NCBI GenBank assembly: GCA_946187865.1
Contig: CAMHST010000005.1
Span: forward strand, 1-64,000
Length of the DNA stretch: 64,000 bases
Source of the DNA: an uncultured Bacteroidales bacterium
GTDB lineage: Bacteria; Bacteroidota; Bacteroidia; Bacteroidales; UBA932
Direction: 5' to 3'
In this document: positions 40,992 to 50,792 of the stretch, one piece after another
Layout: every line of letters starts with the position of its first letter
Position numbering within the stretch: position 1 is the stretch's first letter
The notes under the pieces: generated by a model
Seen by the model: only the letters and a program-made list of their open reading frames with translations
Databases searched by the model: none
What the model was told of the DNA's origin: nothing
Program-made: the position numbers and the translations under genes

Positions 40992-41984
40992 ATGGAAAGC
41001 GTAAACATCCGTGAATTAAACGAGCGAATCCAGAAAGAAAGTTCCTTCGTGGACCTGCTGTCCCTGGAAATGGGCAAAGTGATTGTGGGGCAGAAGCATC
41101 TGATAGACAACCTGCTCATCGGCCTGCTCTCCGGTGGGCATATCCTGCTGGAGGGTGTTCCTGGTCTGGCCAAGACCCTGGCCATCAACACGCTGGCCCA
41201 GGCGGTGGATGCCAAATTCAGCCGTATCCAGTTCACCCCGGACCTGCTGCCCGCAGACGTGGTGGGCACCCTGGTCTATTCCCAGAAGCGGGAAGAATTC
41301 GAGGTGCACAAAGGCCCCATCTTCGCCAACTTCGTACTGGCCGATGAAATCAACCGTTCCCCGGCCAAGGTGCAGAGCGCCCTGCTGGAAGCCATGCAGG
41401 AAAAGCAGGTGACTATCGGCGAGAATACATACAAACTGCCGGAGCCGTTCCTGGTGATGGCCACCCAGAACCCGATCGAGCAGGAAGGCACTTATCCGCT
41501 GCCGGAAGCCCAGGTAGACCGTTTCATGCTCAAGGTGGTGGTCTCTTACCCCAAGAAAGAGGAGGAAAAGCAGATTATCCGGATGAACAATGCCGGGGAA
41601 TTCCCCAAGGCCCAGGCCGTGGTGAAACCGGAAGACATCATCCGGGCGCGGGAAGTGGTTCGCGACGTATATATGGACGAAAAGATAGAGCGTTACATCG
41701 TAGATATCGTCTATGCCAGCCGTACGCCGGAAGAATATGGCCTGCAGGAGCTTAAGAGCTTTATCTCCTACGGCGCCTCCCCGCGTGCCAGCATCTCCCT
41801 TTCGCTCGCGTCCAAAGCCTACGCCTTCATCAAGCGCCGCGGCTACGTGATCCCGGAAGACGTGCGTGCGGTATGCAACGAAGTGCTCCGCCACCGTATC
41901 GGCCTCACCTATGAGGCGGAGGCGGAGAATGTCACGCCGGAACAGATTATCGAGAAGATCATCAACGCGGTAGTAGTCCCGTAG
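40992..41984 (+). CDS. moxR: MoxR-family AAA+ ATPase
   Basis: HILLEGVPGLAKTLAINTLAQ, IFANFVLADEINRSPAKVQSALLEAMQEKQVTIG. Confidence 0.95.
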   Translation: MESVNIRELNERIQKESSFVDLLSLEMGKVIVGQKHLIDNLLIGLLSGGHILLEGVPGLAKTLAINTLAQAVDAKFSRIQFTPDLLPADVVGTLVYSQKREEFEVHKGPIFANFVLADEINRSPAKVQSALLEAMQEKQVTIGENTYKLPEPFLVMATQNPIEQEGTYPLPEAQVDRFMLKVVVSYPKKEEEKQIIRMNNAGEFPKAQAVVKPEDIIRAREVVRDVYMDEKIERYIVDIVYASRTPEEYGLQELKSFISYGASPRASISLSLASKAYAFIKRRGYVIPEDVRAVCNEVLRHRIGLTYEAEAENVTPEQIIEKIINAVVVP

Positions 41985-42011
41985 CGCAGGCTTACGCACA
42001 GACTTTGTTTG

Positions 42012-42070
42012 AGGGGGCCCTGCCCCCTATTATCCCCCGCGGCCTCCGGCCGGTCGCTCTGCAGAGCGAC
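42012..42070. repeat. Three adjacent hairpins/palindromes in the moxR-DUF58 spacer
   Basis: AGGGGGC-cct-GCCCCCT (42012-42028), CGGCC-tcc-GGCCG (42040-42052), perfect 18-bp palindrome GTCGCTCTGCAGAGCGAC (42053-42070). Confidence 0.85.
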
Positions 42071-42094
42071 TTGTGAGGAACTTCATTGAGACTT

Positions 42095-42976
42095 ATGACA
42101 CCAGAAGAGTTAATAAAGAAGGTCCGGAAGATAGAGATCAAGACCAAGGCGCTGAGTCACCAGATCTTCGCCGGAGAGTACCACTCCGCCTTTAAAGGGC
42201 GGGGAATGGCTTTCAGCGAGGTGCGGGAGTATCAGTGGGGGGACGATGTGCGCAACATGGACTGGAATGTGACCGCCCGCATGAACGCTCCTTACGTGAA
42301 GGTGTTCGAGGAAGAGCGGGAACTTACCGTGGTGCTGCTGGTGGACATTTCCCGGTCCGGCCTTTTTGGAACGCAGGTGAAGACCAAACGGGAGCAGATT
42401 GCGGAGATTGCCGCCACCCTGGCCTTTTCGGCCATCCTGAATAACGACAAAGTGGGCTGCATCCTGTTCAGCGACACGGTGGAGAAGTTTATTCCGCCGG
42501 CAAAGGGGCGCACCCATTTCCTGCACATTATCCGGGAAATCCTGGAATATGAACCCCGCCACGACGGCACGGATGTCGGGGAGGCGCTCCGCTACCTGAC
42601 CAACGCCATCAAGAAAAAGTGTACGGCGTTCATCCTGTCCGATATGTTGGATGTGAATCCCGACGGCACGCCGCGCTATGAAGAGGCCATGAAGGTGGCC
42701 GTGAACCGGCACGACCTGTCCGTGATCCGTGTGAGCGATCCGCGGGAGAAGGCCCTTCCCAACGTGGGGCTGGTGCATGCGAAAGATGCGGAGACCGGCG
42801 CTTCCCGCTGGGTGAACACGGCTTCCAGGAAGGTGCGCAGCGCCTACGGGGAGTGGTACAGGAATGCCACCCGTCAGGCCGACAAGGTGCTGCTCCGCTA
42901 CCAGGTGGACCGGGTGGACATCGGCACGCAGGAAGATTATGTACGGGGCTTAATGGCTTTATTCCACAGAAGATGA
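42095..42976 (+). CDS. DUF58 domain protein (Bat operon)
   Basis: GEYHSAFKGRGMAFSEVREYQWGDDVRNMDWNVTARMN...VKVFEEERELTVVLLVDISRSG. Confidence 0.94.
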   Translation: MTPEELIKKVRKIEIKTKALSHQIFAGEYHSAFKGRGMAFSEVREYQWGDDVRNMDWNVTARMNAPYVKVFEEERELTVVLLVDISRSGLFGTQVKTKREQIAEIAATLAFSAILNNDKVGCILFSDTVEKFIPPAKGRTHFLHIIREILEYEPRHDGTDVGEALRYLTNAIKKKCTAFILSDMLDVNPDGTPRYEEAMKVAVNRHDLSVIRVSDPREKALPNVGLVHAKDAETGASRWVNTASRKVRSAYGEWYRNATRQADKVLLRYQVDRVDIGTQEDYVRGLMALFHRR

Positions 42977-43956
42977 GATTGAAACTGATGATATCGGCCT
43001 TGCTGCTGCCGGCGGCGCTCTTTGCCCAGGGCAGGCGCGTAGATGCGGGAGAAACGTTTCTGGAGCCGCTCCAGAAACGGGATTCCGTACTCATCGCAGA
43101 CCAGCTCCGCTACGGGGTGGTGCTCAAGGACGTGAAGGAAAACACTCCGCTGGCCCTGCCGGAACTGAAGCCGGAGCAGGACAGTCCGCTGGAGATTGTG
43201 GGCAGCTGGCAACTGGACTCCACCCGGGTGAGCGGGCGCAAGGAAAGCCCCGCCCGATACGATATCCGGGCCTCCCTGGTGCTGGCCGCTTTCATGGGCG
43301 GCAGTTACGAGCTTCCGGACATTCCCGTGCTCCTGAACGGAGATACGCTGGTTTTCCGCGCCGGCGAACCGCTGGAGGTAAAAGAACTCCCCGTTGACAT
43401 GGAGACTTTCCAGCCCAACGACATCAAGCCCCAGGTCAAGTTCCCCTATACGTTCGGGGAGGTGTTCCCCTGGGTGCTGGGCGTGCTGCTTTTCGCCGCC
43501 CTGGTGTATCTGCTGGTGCGGGCGGTGCTTCGGCACCGGAAAGCGGCGGAGGAAAAAGCGGATGCGGAACCGGCCCATATCAGGGCCCTGCGCAAGCTGG
43601 ACGCCTTCCGCTCGGACAAATTCTGGGCGCCTGAAAAGCAGAAGTCCTTCTACTCCGGGGTGACAGACACGCTCCGCGAGTATATCGCGTCCCGTTTCGG
43701 GGTGGGCGCCCTGGAAATGACCACGGCAGAGCTCTTTTATGCCCTTAAGGATGCCAAGGATATCCCGGCAGACCTTTACCAGGAAATGAAAGACCTGTTC
43801 GAGCGTGCCGACTTTGTGAAGTTCGCCAAGTTCACCGCCTCCGACGAGGACAACGCCAAGGTGCTTCCCGGCGCGGTGCGCTTTGTGACCACTACCTACC
43901 AGAGCCAGCTGGAGGCCGACGAAAAACAAAAGGAAGGGAAACAGGAGGAGGAATAG
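42973..43956 (+). CDS. Bat-operon-associated membrane protein of unknown function
   Basis: Signal peptide, one C-terminal-half TM segment (PWVLGVLLFAALVYLLVRAVL); ATGA overlap with the DUF58 gene. Confidence 0.7.
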   Translation: MRLKLMISALLLPAALFAQGRRVDAGETFLEPLQKRDSVLIADQLRYGVVLKDVKENTPLALPELKPEQDSPLEIVGSWQLDSTRVSGRKESPARYDIRASLVLAAFMGGSYELPDIPVLLNGDTLVFRAGEPLEVKELPVDMETFQPNDIKPQVKFPYTFGEVFPWVLGVLLFAALVYLLVRAVLRHRKAAEEKADAEPAHIRALRKLDAFRSDKFWAPEKQKSFYSGVTDTLREYIASRFGVGALEMTTAELFYALKDAKDIPADLYQEMKDLFERADFVKFAKFTASDEDNAKVLPGAVRFVTTTYQSQLEADEKQKEGKQEEE

Positions 43957-43959
43957 CGT

Positions 43960-44943
43960 ATGTTTTTTGAGTATCCACATCTGCTCTGGCTGTTGGCCGT
44001 TCCCGCATTGCTGGTCCTGCGTTACCTGTGGATAGAGATCCGGGACCGCAGACCCCATCTCCGCGTGTCTTCGCTGGACGAGTGGGCTGCCGGCGGGTCC
44101 GGCATCCTGAACTGGCTGCGGCACGTTCCCTTCGTCCTCAGGACGGCGGCCCTTTCCCTGATTATCGTGGCCATCGCCCGGCCCAGAAGCTCCACCCAGA
44201 TGGAAAGGGTAGATACGGAGGGCATCGACATCGTGTTCGCCATGGACGTCTCTACCAGTATGCTGGCCAGGGATTTCCAGCCGGACCGCCTGAGCGCGGC
44301 CAAGGACATCGCCATCGAGTTTATCGCCCAGCGTCCCAGCGACCGCATGGGAATCGTGGTGTTTGCCGGCGAAAGTTATACCCAGTGTCCCCTTACCACC
44401 GACCGGGCCACCCTGATCAACCTGATGAAAGAGGTGCAGACAGACCTGATCGAGGACGGTACGGCGATCGGCAACGGACTGGCCACCGCCGTGGCCCGCA
44501 TGAAGGATTCGGATGCCAAGAGCCGCGTGGTGATCCTGCTCACCGACGGCGTGAACAACATGGGCGAGATAGACCCCGGCATGGCTTCCGACATTGCCAA
44601 AACCTACGGGATCCGGGTCTATACGATTGGCGTAGGCGCCAACGGAGAGGCTCCTTACCCGATGCAGACGCCCTGGGGAATCGAGCTCCGGAACGTTCCG
44701 GTGGAGATTGACGAGCCGCTGCTGAAAAACATTGCCGACAACACCGGCGGACGCTATTTCCGGGCGACGGACAACACCAAACTGAGTGAGATTTACGCGG
44801 AGATCGGCCAGATGGAGAAGACCCGCACCACGGTGGACTCGTTCCCGGTCTATAAGGATTTGTATAAAGGATATGCGGTCGCGGCGCTCCTGTGCCTGCT
44901 GTTGGAGCTGCTGATCGGCGCATTATTGAGGAGGATGCCGTGA
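43960..44943 (+). CDS. batA: BatA: VWA-domain membrane protein
   Basis: VWA MIDAS DVSTSM, LLTDGVNNMGEIDPGMASDIAK, TM segments at both ends. Confidence 0.9.
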   Translation: MFFEYPHLLWLLAVPALLVLRYLWIEIRDRRPHLRVSSLDEWAAGGSGILNWLRHVPFVLRTAALSLIIVAIARPRSSTQMERVDTEGIDIVFAMDVSTSMLARDFQPDRLSAAKDIAIEFIAQRPSDRMGIVVFAGESYTQCPLTTDRATLINLMKEVQTDLIEDGTAIGNGLATAVARMKDSDAKSRVVILLTDGVNNMGEIDPGMASDIAKTYGIRVYTIGVGANGEAPYPMQTPWGIELRNVPVEIDEPLLKNIADNTGGRYFRATDNTKLSEIYAEIGQMEKTRTTVDSFPVYKDLYKGYAVAALLCLLLELLIGALLRRMP

Positions 44944-45947
44944 TGTTGATGTTTGCCGACTATAAGTTTTTGTACCTGTTGCTGCTGATCCCGGTCTTCC
45001 TGCTGGGGTACGGCCTGTTGCGCTACTTCCGGCGCCGCCGGGTGGAGGCCTTCGGCGACAGGGAGCTGGTAGAGGCGCTGATGCCTTCCCGTTCCCGCTC
45101 CAAGGGCTGGGTGCGGATGGTGCTCTTCTGCCTGGCGTTCTTCTTCTTCGTGGTGGGTCTGGCCCGGCCGCAGACCGGCGCCAAACTCTCCGAGCGCACC
45201 ACCCGGGGAGCGGAAATCATTGTGGCGCTGGACGTTTCCAATTCCATGCTGGCGGAAGATTATTCTCCCAATCGGCTGGAAAGGGCCAAACTGGCTATCT
45301 CCCGGCTCACGGACCTGCTGCAGGAAGACCGGATAGGCCTGGTCATCTTTGCCGGCACCTCTTTCGTGCAGCTTCCGGTGACCACCGACTATGTCAGCGC
45401 CAAGATGTTCCTGGGGTCGATAGACACCGGTTCCATTCCGGTTCAGGGAACGGCCATCGGCGATGCCATCCGGCTCAGTATCAAGAGCTTCAGCGCGCAG
45501 AGTGAGAAAAGCCGCGTGATCGTGGTGATCTCTGACGGTGAAAACCACGAGGACGATCCCGTAGAGGCTGCCAAACTGGCGGCGGAGGTAGGGATCAAGG
45601 TGTACACGATCGGCGTGGGCTCGGCCGAGGGTCAGCCTATCCCGGTGGACGGAAGCCTCCTCAGGGATTCCCAGGGAGAGATCGTCGTGAGCCGCCTGGA
45701 CGAGAAAACCCTCCGGGACATCGCCCGGGCCGGTGGCGGCGCCTACATCCATGCCGGGAACGAGGAGTTCGGCCTGAACCCCATCGTCCAGGACATCCGC
45801 CGCATGGAAGACGAGGAATTGGGCAGTATCGTGTTCGAGGAATACGACGAGCAGTACATGTACTTCTTCGGGATCGCCCTGCTGCTGTTTGTGATTGAAA
45901 TGCTCATTGGCGAGCGCAAGCCCCGCCGGAAACTGTTCGAGCGATGA
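44943..45947 (+). CDS. batB: BatB: VWA-domain membrane protein
   Basis: ALDVSNSMLAEDY, VISDGENHEDDP; 1-nt stop/start overlap (TGATG) with batA. Confidence 0.9.
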   Translation: MLMFADYKFLYLLLLIPVFLLGYGLLRYFRRRRVEAFGDRELVEALMPSRSRSKGWVRMVLFCLAFFFFVVGLARPQTGAKLSERTTRGAEIIVALDVSNSMLAEDYSPNRLERAKLAISRLTDLLQEDRIGLVIFAGTSFVQLPVTTDYVSAKMFLGSIDTGSIPVQGTAIGDAIRLSIKSFSAQSEKSRVIVVISDGENHEDDPVEAAKLAAEVGIKVYTIGVGSAEGQPIPVDGSLLRDSQGEIVVSRLDEKTLRDIARAGGGAYIHAGNEEFGLNPIVQDIRRMEDEELGSIVFEEYDEQYMYFFGIALLLFVIEMLIGERKPRRKLFER

Positions 45948-46687
45948 AAAAATGTTTGGTAATACTGCTGTCCTTCTGCTGTTTAAGCGCTTTTGCGCAG
46001 AAGGGAGACCTTCGCCGGGGGAACCGCCAGTTCCGCAAAGGGGACTTTGCCCAGGCCGACCTGAGCTATCGGAAGGCTTTGGTGCAGGACTCCACTTCGG
46101 TGGCGGCCGTCTATAACCTGGCCAATACCCTGTACCGGGAAAAAGACATGGAGAATGCCCGGAAAATGCTGGACGGCGTAAAGGAAAGCGCTCAGCAAGA
46201 GGCTTTCGCCCCGGATTATTACTTCAATCTGGGCGATGTGGCCATAGCCCAGGAAGACTGGCAGGCGGCGGTGGATGCGTTCAAGGAGTGCCTTGTCAGA
46301 ACCCCCGGGGACCTGGCGGCCAAGGAGAATTACATCTATGCCCGCAATAAACTGATGGAGCAGCAGAACCAGGACCAGAACCAGGATCAGAACCAGGATC
46401 AGAACCAGGATCAGGACCAGGATCAGGACCAGAATCAGGATCAAAACCAGGATCAAAACCAGGACCAGAACCAGAATCAAGATCAAAATCAGGATCAAAA
46501 CCAGAACCGGGATCAGGACCAGAAACAGGATGGCGGTGGGCAGGACGGTCAGCAGCCCCAGATTTCTCCTCAGCAGGCCCAGCAGATGTTGCAGGCCATC
46601 CAGCAAAAGGAAAAGCAGACCCAGGAAAAGGTAGATCAGAAGAAGGCGGCAGCCCTGAAGTCCCGCCAGAAAGAAAAGAATTGGTAG
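45944..46687 (+). CDS. batC: BatC: TPR protein with long Asn/Gln/Asp low-complexity tract
   Basis: Signal peptide, TPR (NRQFRKGDFAQADLSYRKALVQDSTSVAAVYNLANTLY), then NQDQ repeats; ATGA overlap with batB. Confidence 0.85.
   Translation: MKKCLVILLSFCCLSAFAQKGDLRRGNRQFRKGDFAQADLSYRKALVQDSTSVAAVYNLANTLYREKDMENARKMLDGVKESAQQEAFAPDYYFNLGDVAIAQEDWQAAVDAFKECLVRTPGDLAAKENYIYARNKLMEQQNQDQNQDQNQDQNQDQDQDQDQNQDQNQDQNQDQNQNQDQNQDQNQNRDQDQKQDGGGQDGQQPQISPQQAQQMLQAIQQKEKQTQEKVDQKKAAALKSRQKEKNW
46366..46530 (+). repeat. Hexamer-type tandem repeat (AACCAG/GATCAG-like) encoding (NQDQ)n
   Basis: Directly visible aaccaggatcagaaccaggatcag array, in frame with batC. Confidence 0.9.
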
Positions 46688-46693
46688 AAGGAT

Positions 46694-49309
46694 ATGAAAC
46701 GGATTATCTCAATTTGTGCCCTTGTCCTCATGGCGCTCCCGCTGTGGGCGCAGTCGGCCATCCGCGTAGAGGTGCACAATATCGTGGAATTGTCGGAACG
46801 CTTTAACGTAGTGTTCGTGGTGGAAGGCGAGCACGCCCCGTCGGATTTCGAATGGAGCGCCGGAGATGATTTCAGCATTGTCTGGGGGCCCCAGAAAGGC
46901 TCTTCTACCAGCATCCAGATCGTGAACGGGAAAACCACCCGGAACTCGCAGACTTCCTATACCTATATCCTTCAGGCCAAGAAGACGGGGACGTTCACGC
47001 TCCCGCCGGCATCGGCCAAGGTGCGTGGAAACGCCATCCAGTCCAAGGCGGTGAGTATCCAGGTGGTGGACAACGGCTCGCGTCCTTCCCAAGGGGCATC
47101 GGCCGATGACACGCAGCAGGAGGGCGCGGCAAACGCCAGTCAGCAGCGCTCCGAGGAACCCGATATTTTCATGCGCCTGTCCCTGAGCCGTTCTTCCGTG
47201 GTGGTGGGAGAACCGGTGACGGCGACGCTGAAAATTTATCACCGGACCAACCTGGTCGGTTTCGAAAATGCCAAGTTCCCCTCTTTCAACGGTTTCTGGA
47301 GCCAGGAAGTGGAGTCTCCCTCCAACATCGAGTTCCAGCGGGAGCAGGTGGACGGCAAGATGTACAATGCGGCCGTGCTTCGCCGCTGGGTCATCATTCC
47401 CCAGAAGGCTGGCGACCAGACCCTGGATCCGGCAGAGATTGTCTGCCTGGTGAATACGCAGCGCCGCCGCAGCACCGGATCCATTTTCGACGATTTCTTC
47501 GAGAACGATTATGTGACCACCCGGCAGCGGGTGTACACGGGCGCTCCCACCCTGCATGTGTCGGCCCTTCCTGCCGGCGCGCCGGCCTCGTTCGGCGGCG
47601 GAGTGGGCAATTTCACCGTACAGGCGCGTCTGAGCAAGGACTCCCTCAAGACCCACGACGCCGCGTCGCTGCTGGTGACGATCTCCGGAAAGGGCAATAT
47701 CGCCCTGCTGGAAGCGCCCAAGCTCAATTTCCCGCCGGACTTCGAGGTGTACGATGTCCGTACTACAGTCAACACTGACAAAAGCGGAACGTCCGGCTCC
47801 AAGACCTTCGAGTATCCGTTCATCCCCCGCAGTCCCGGAGACTTCTCCATCGCCCCTGTGAAATATGGATTCTACGATGTCTCCGCGCGCAGGTACCAGA
47901 CCGCTTCTACCGATTCGCTCCATCTGAGCGTGGCGCGGGGTGTCGGATCGGCCTCCAGTGTGCCCGACAGCGGGTCTTCCCTGGTGGTAGACCGCAAAGG
48001 CGTGAAAAACCTCGGGGACGACATCCGTTTCATCCGCTCCAGCACGGACTTGGGCGAGGGCCGGGATTTCCTGGTCTATTCTCCGGTCTGGTGGGGCTGT
48101 ATCGTGCTCCTGCTGCTCTTGGGCCTGGGCTTTTACCTGGGCTTCCGGAAGGTGGCCGCACGCCGGGCCGACGTAGCCGGCACCCGCAACCGCAAGGCTA
48201 CGCGGATGGCCATGAAGCGGCTGTCGCAGGCGCATGATTTCCTGCAGAAGAACTTATACACAGCCTTTTACGAGGAACTCCACCGCTCCCTGCTGGGCTT
48301 TGTCGGGGACAAATTGTCCATGGACATGGCCGAGCAGAACAAAGAGAACATCGGGGAAGCGCTCCGGGAGGGTGGCGTTTCGGCTGAAACGGCCGACGGA
48401 TTCACCGCCCTGCTGGATGCCTGCGAATTCGCCCGCTATTCCCCCGACGCCGGCCACGAGGCCATGGCTGCCCATTACGACCAGGCTGTCGCTTTGATTA
48501 CCACCATCGACTCTTCCATGAAAAAGACCCCGTCCCCTAAGCACGCCCTCACTTCCAGCCTGCTCCTGCTGCTGGTGGGCAGCTTCTCGCTCCAGGCGGC
48601 TCCGCTGTCCTATCCCGACTCCCTCTGGCGCTCCGGCGTAGAGGCCTATACGGCAGGGGATTATGCATCGGCCCTGCAGGACTGGGAAGAGCTGCGGTCG
48701 GCCGGGCTGGTGTCCAAGGAACTGTATTACAATCTGGGCAATGCGTATTTCAAGACCGAAGAGATTGCCCCTGCCATCCTCTGGTATGAGCGCGCCCTTC
48801 GGCTGGACCCGTCCGACGCCGATATCCGCTACAACCTGGAATTCGCCCGTTCCCGTACCCAGGACCGCATCGACGAGGTCCCGGAAATCTTCTTCGAGGC
48901 GTGGGGCCACAAGATGTGCTATTTGCTGCCTTCCGATACCTGGGCGGTCCTATCCCTGGTATTTTTGGCGGCTACGGTTGCGCTTGCCCTGCTGTTCCTG
49001 CTGGGCTCTACCAGCGGCCGGCGCCGGCTGGGCTTCTTCGCCGGTATCGTGACGCTGCTGCTGGCGTTCCTGGGCTGGGATTTCGCCCAGTGGCAGCGGA
49101 CGGAAGCCCGCAGGCAGGATACGGCCATCGTCATGCGGGCGGTGTCCTCCGTAAAGAGTTCCCCTTCGGCCGACACAGCCAAAGACCTGTTCATCCTGCA
49201 CGAAGGCACCCGTGTCAAGCTGCTGGACAGCGTGTCTTCCTATTCCAATATCGAACTGTCCGACGGCCGTCAGGGCTGGATCCTTACGAAGGATATCGAG
49301 GTGATATAG
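46694..49309 (+). CDS. batD: BatD-BatE fusion: BatD (oxygen-tolerance) region followed by TM/TPR/SH3-like BatE region
   Basis: N-term BatD (AIRVEVHNIVELSERFNVVFVVEG...); C-term TPR (AYTAGDYASALQDWEELRSAGLVSKELYYNLGNAYFK), TMs and SH3-like tail (KLLDSVSSYSNIELSDGRQGWILTKDIEVI). Confidence 0.85.
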   Translation: MKRIISICALVLMALPLWAQSAIRVEVHNIVELSERFNVVFVVEGEHAPSDFEWSAGDDFSIVWGPQKGSSTSIQIVNGKTTRNSQTSYTYILQAKKTGTFTLPPASAKVRGNAIQSKAVSIQVVDNGSRPSQGASADDTQQEGAANASQQRSEEPDIFMRLSLSRSSVVVGEPVTATLKIYHRTNLVGFENAKFPSFNGFWSQEVESPSNIEFQREQVDGKMYNAAVLRRWVIIPQKAGDQTLDPAEIVCLVNTQRRRSTGSIFDDFFENDYVTTRQRVYTGAPTLHVSALPAGAPASFGGGVGNFTVQARLSKDSLKTHDAASLLVTISGKGNIALLEAPKLNFPPDFEVYDVRTTVNTDKSGTSGSKTFEYPFIPRSPGDFSIAPVKYGFYDVSARRYQTASTDSLHLSVARGVGSASSVPDSGSSLVVDRKGVKNLGDDIRFIRSSTDLGEGRDFLVYSPVWWGCIVLLLLLGLGFYLGFRKVAARRADVAGTRNRKATRMAMKRLSQAHDFLQKNLYTAFYEELHRSLLGFVGDKLSMDMAEQNKENIGEALREGGVSAETADGFTALLDACEFARYSPDAGHEAMAAHYDQAVALITTIDSSMKKTPSPKHALTSSLLLLLVGSFSLQAAPLSYPDSLWRSGVEAYTAGDYASALQDWEELRSAGLVSKELYYNLGNAYFKTEEIAPAILWYERALRLDPSDADIRYNLEFARSRTQDRIDEVPEIFFEAWGHKMCYLLPSDTWAVLSLVFLAATVALALLFLLGSTSGRRRLGFFAGIVTLLLAFLGWDFAQWQRTEARRQDTAIVMRAVSSVKSSPSADTAKDLFILHEGTRVKLLDSVSSYSNIELSDGRQGWILTKDIEVI

Positions 49310-49326
49310 CGGTCTTTCCCTTATAC

Positions 49327-49362
49327 GAAAAAAGCCTTCCAGCTGTTTGGAAGGCTTTTTTT
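49327..49362. terminator. Bidirectional intrinsic terminator between batD/E and glyA
   Basis: AAAAAAGCCTTCC-agctgttt-GGAAGGCTTTTTTT. Confidence 0.93.
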
Positions 49363-49380
49363 ATGGGCGGTAGGCAAGGC

Positions 49381-50724
49381 CTAATAGCGGTTCAGCGGCC
49401 GGCCGGAAGTCATCATGTGGACCTTGCGTTTTACCTCGTCCAGGATGAGTTTGTGGGCGATGCGCTCTGCCGTCTGTTTTTCGTCCGGCTCCTTGGCGGA
49501 GAGGGCGGCGGCGTGGGCGTTGGCCGATGCCAGCACCTGGTCGATCAGGTCTACGATCACGAGCATGTCTTTCTCCTCAAAGCCGCGGGAGGTGATGGCG
49601 GGGGTACCTATGCGAAGACCGCTGGTGGCGAAGGCGCTGCGGCTGTCGAAGGGAACCATGTTCTTGTTCACGGTGATGTCTGCCCGCACCAGTTCCTTTT
49701 CTGCCATACGGCCTGTCAGGTCCGGGAATTTGGTGCGCAGGTCTATGAGCATGAGGTGGTTGTCCGTACCGCCGGAAATGATCTTGTAGCCCCTGGCAAT
49801 GAATTCTTTGCACATGGCGGCGGCGTTGGCCACCACCTGCTTCTGGTACTCCTTGTACTCCGGCTGGGCGGCCTCGAAGAAGGCCACGGCCTTGGCGGCA
49901 ATCACATGCTCCAGCGGACCGCCCTGGATGCCCGGGAATACGCTGGAATTGAGGATGGCGCTCATCTTCTTGATCTCTCCCTTCGGGGTGGTAAGGCCCC
50001 AGGGATTGTCGAAGTCCTTGCCCATGAGGATAATGCCGCCGCGCGGACCGCGGAGGGTCTTGTGGGTGGTGGAGGTGACGATATGGGCGTATTTGACGGG
50101 GTTCTTCAGGAGACCGGCGGCAATCAGGCCGGCGGTGTGTGCCATGTCTATCCAGAGGATGGCGCCAACCTCGTCCGCGATTTTGCGCATGCGCTCGTAG
50201 TCCCATTCGCGGGAATAGGCCGATGCACCGCCGATGATGAGCTTGGGCTTGCACTCCAGCGCCTTGCGCTCCATCTCATCGTAATCTACGCGGCCAGTTT
50301 CCGGATCCAGGCCGTAGGGGACGGGATGATACAAGATGCCGGATGCGTTGACGGGAGAACCGTGGGTAAGGTGACCGCCCATGGAGAGGTCCAATCCCAT
50401 GAAAGTGTCTCCGGGGCGGAGGATGGCCATGGTGACGGCCATGTTGGCCTGGGCGCCGGAGTGGGGCTGGACGTTGGCGTATTCTGCGTCGTACAGGGCG
50501 CAGAGGCGGTCGATGGCCAGCTGCTCGATCTGGTCCACTACCTCGCAGCCGCCATAGTAGCGCTTGCCGGGATATCCTTCCGCGTACTTGTTGGTGCAGA
50601 TGGAGCCCATGGCTTCCAGCACCTGGTTGGACACATAGTTCTCGGAGGCGATGAGCTCCAGCCCGGAAGACTGACGCTCCTGCTCTTTCTTGATAAGGTC
50701 AAAAACCTGAAGATCCTGTTTCAT
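49381..50724 (-). CDS. glyA: Serine hydroxymethyltransferase
   Basis: [53 protein letters not shown]. Confidence 0.98.
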   Translation of the reverse strand: MKQDLQVFDLIKKEQERQSSGLELIASENYVSNQVLEAMGSICTNKYAEGYPGKRYYGGCEVVDQIEQLAIDRLCALYDAEYANVQPHSGAQANMAVTMAILRPGDTFMGLDLSMGGHLTHGSPVNASGILYHPVPYGLDPETGRVDYDEMERKALECKPKLIIGGASAYSREWDYERMRKIADEVGAILWIDMAHTAGLIAAGLLKNPVKYAHIVTSTTHKTLRGPRGGIILMGKDFDNPWGLTTPKGEIKKMSAILNSSVFPGIQGGPLEHVIAAKAVAFFEAAQPEYKEYQKQVVANAAAMCKEFIARGYKIISGGTDNHLMLIDLRTKFPDLTGRMAEKELVRADITVNKNMVPFDSRSAFATSGLRIGTPAITSRGFEEKDMLVIVDLIDQVLASANAHAAALSAKEPDEKQTAERIAHKLILDEVKRKVHMMTSGRPLNRY

Positions 50725-50779
50725 AAAAGAAATTAATAATTATGTCCACAAATATAAGCTTTTTTTCCGGCTAAACCAC

Positions 50780-50787
50780 TATCTTTG
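50780..50787 (+). promoter_or_regulatory. Putative -7 element (TATCTTTG) of the TrmH-family gene
   Basis: TATCTTTG 6 nt before the ATG at 50793, so the transcript would be near-leaderless. Confidence 0.4.
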
Positions 50788-50792
50788 CCGGT

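Noticed and set aside
46366-46530. Repeat array considered as a CRISPR
   Set aside because: No spacers; units are 6-12 bp, contiguous and in frame as NQDQ codons inside batC.
47097-47108. CATCGGCCGATG palindrome in batD
   Set aside because: Short 12-bp palindrome in a low-complexity linker; no arms or loop like the 70-bp element.
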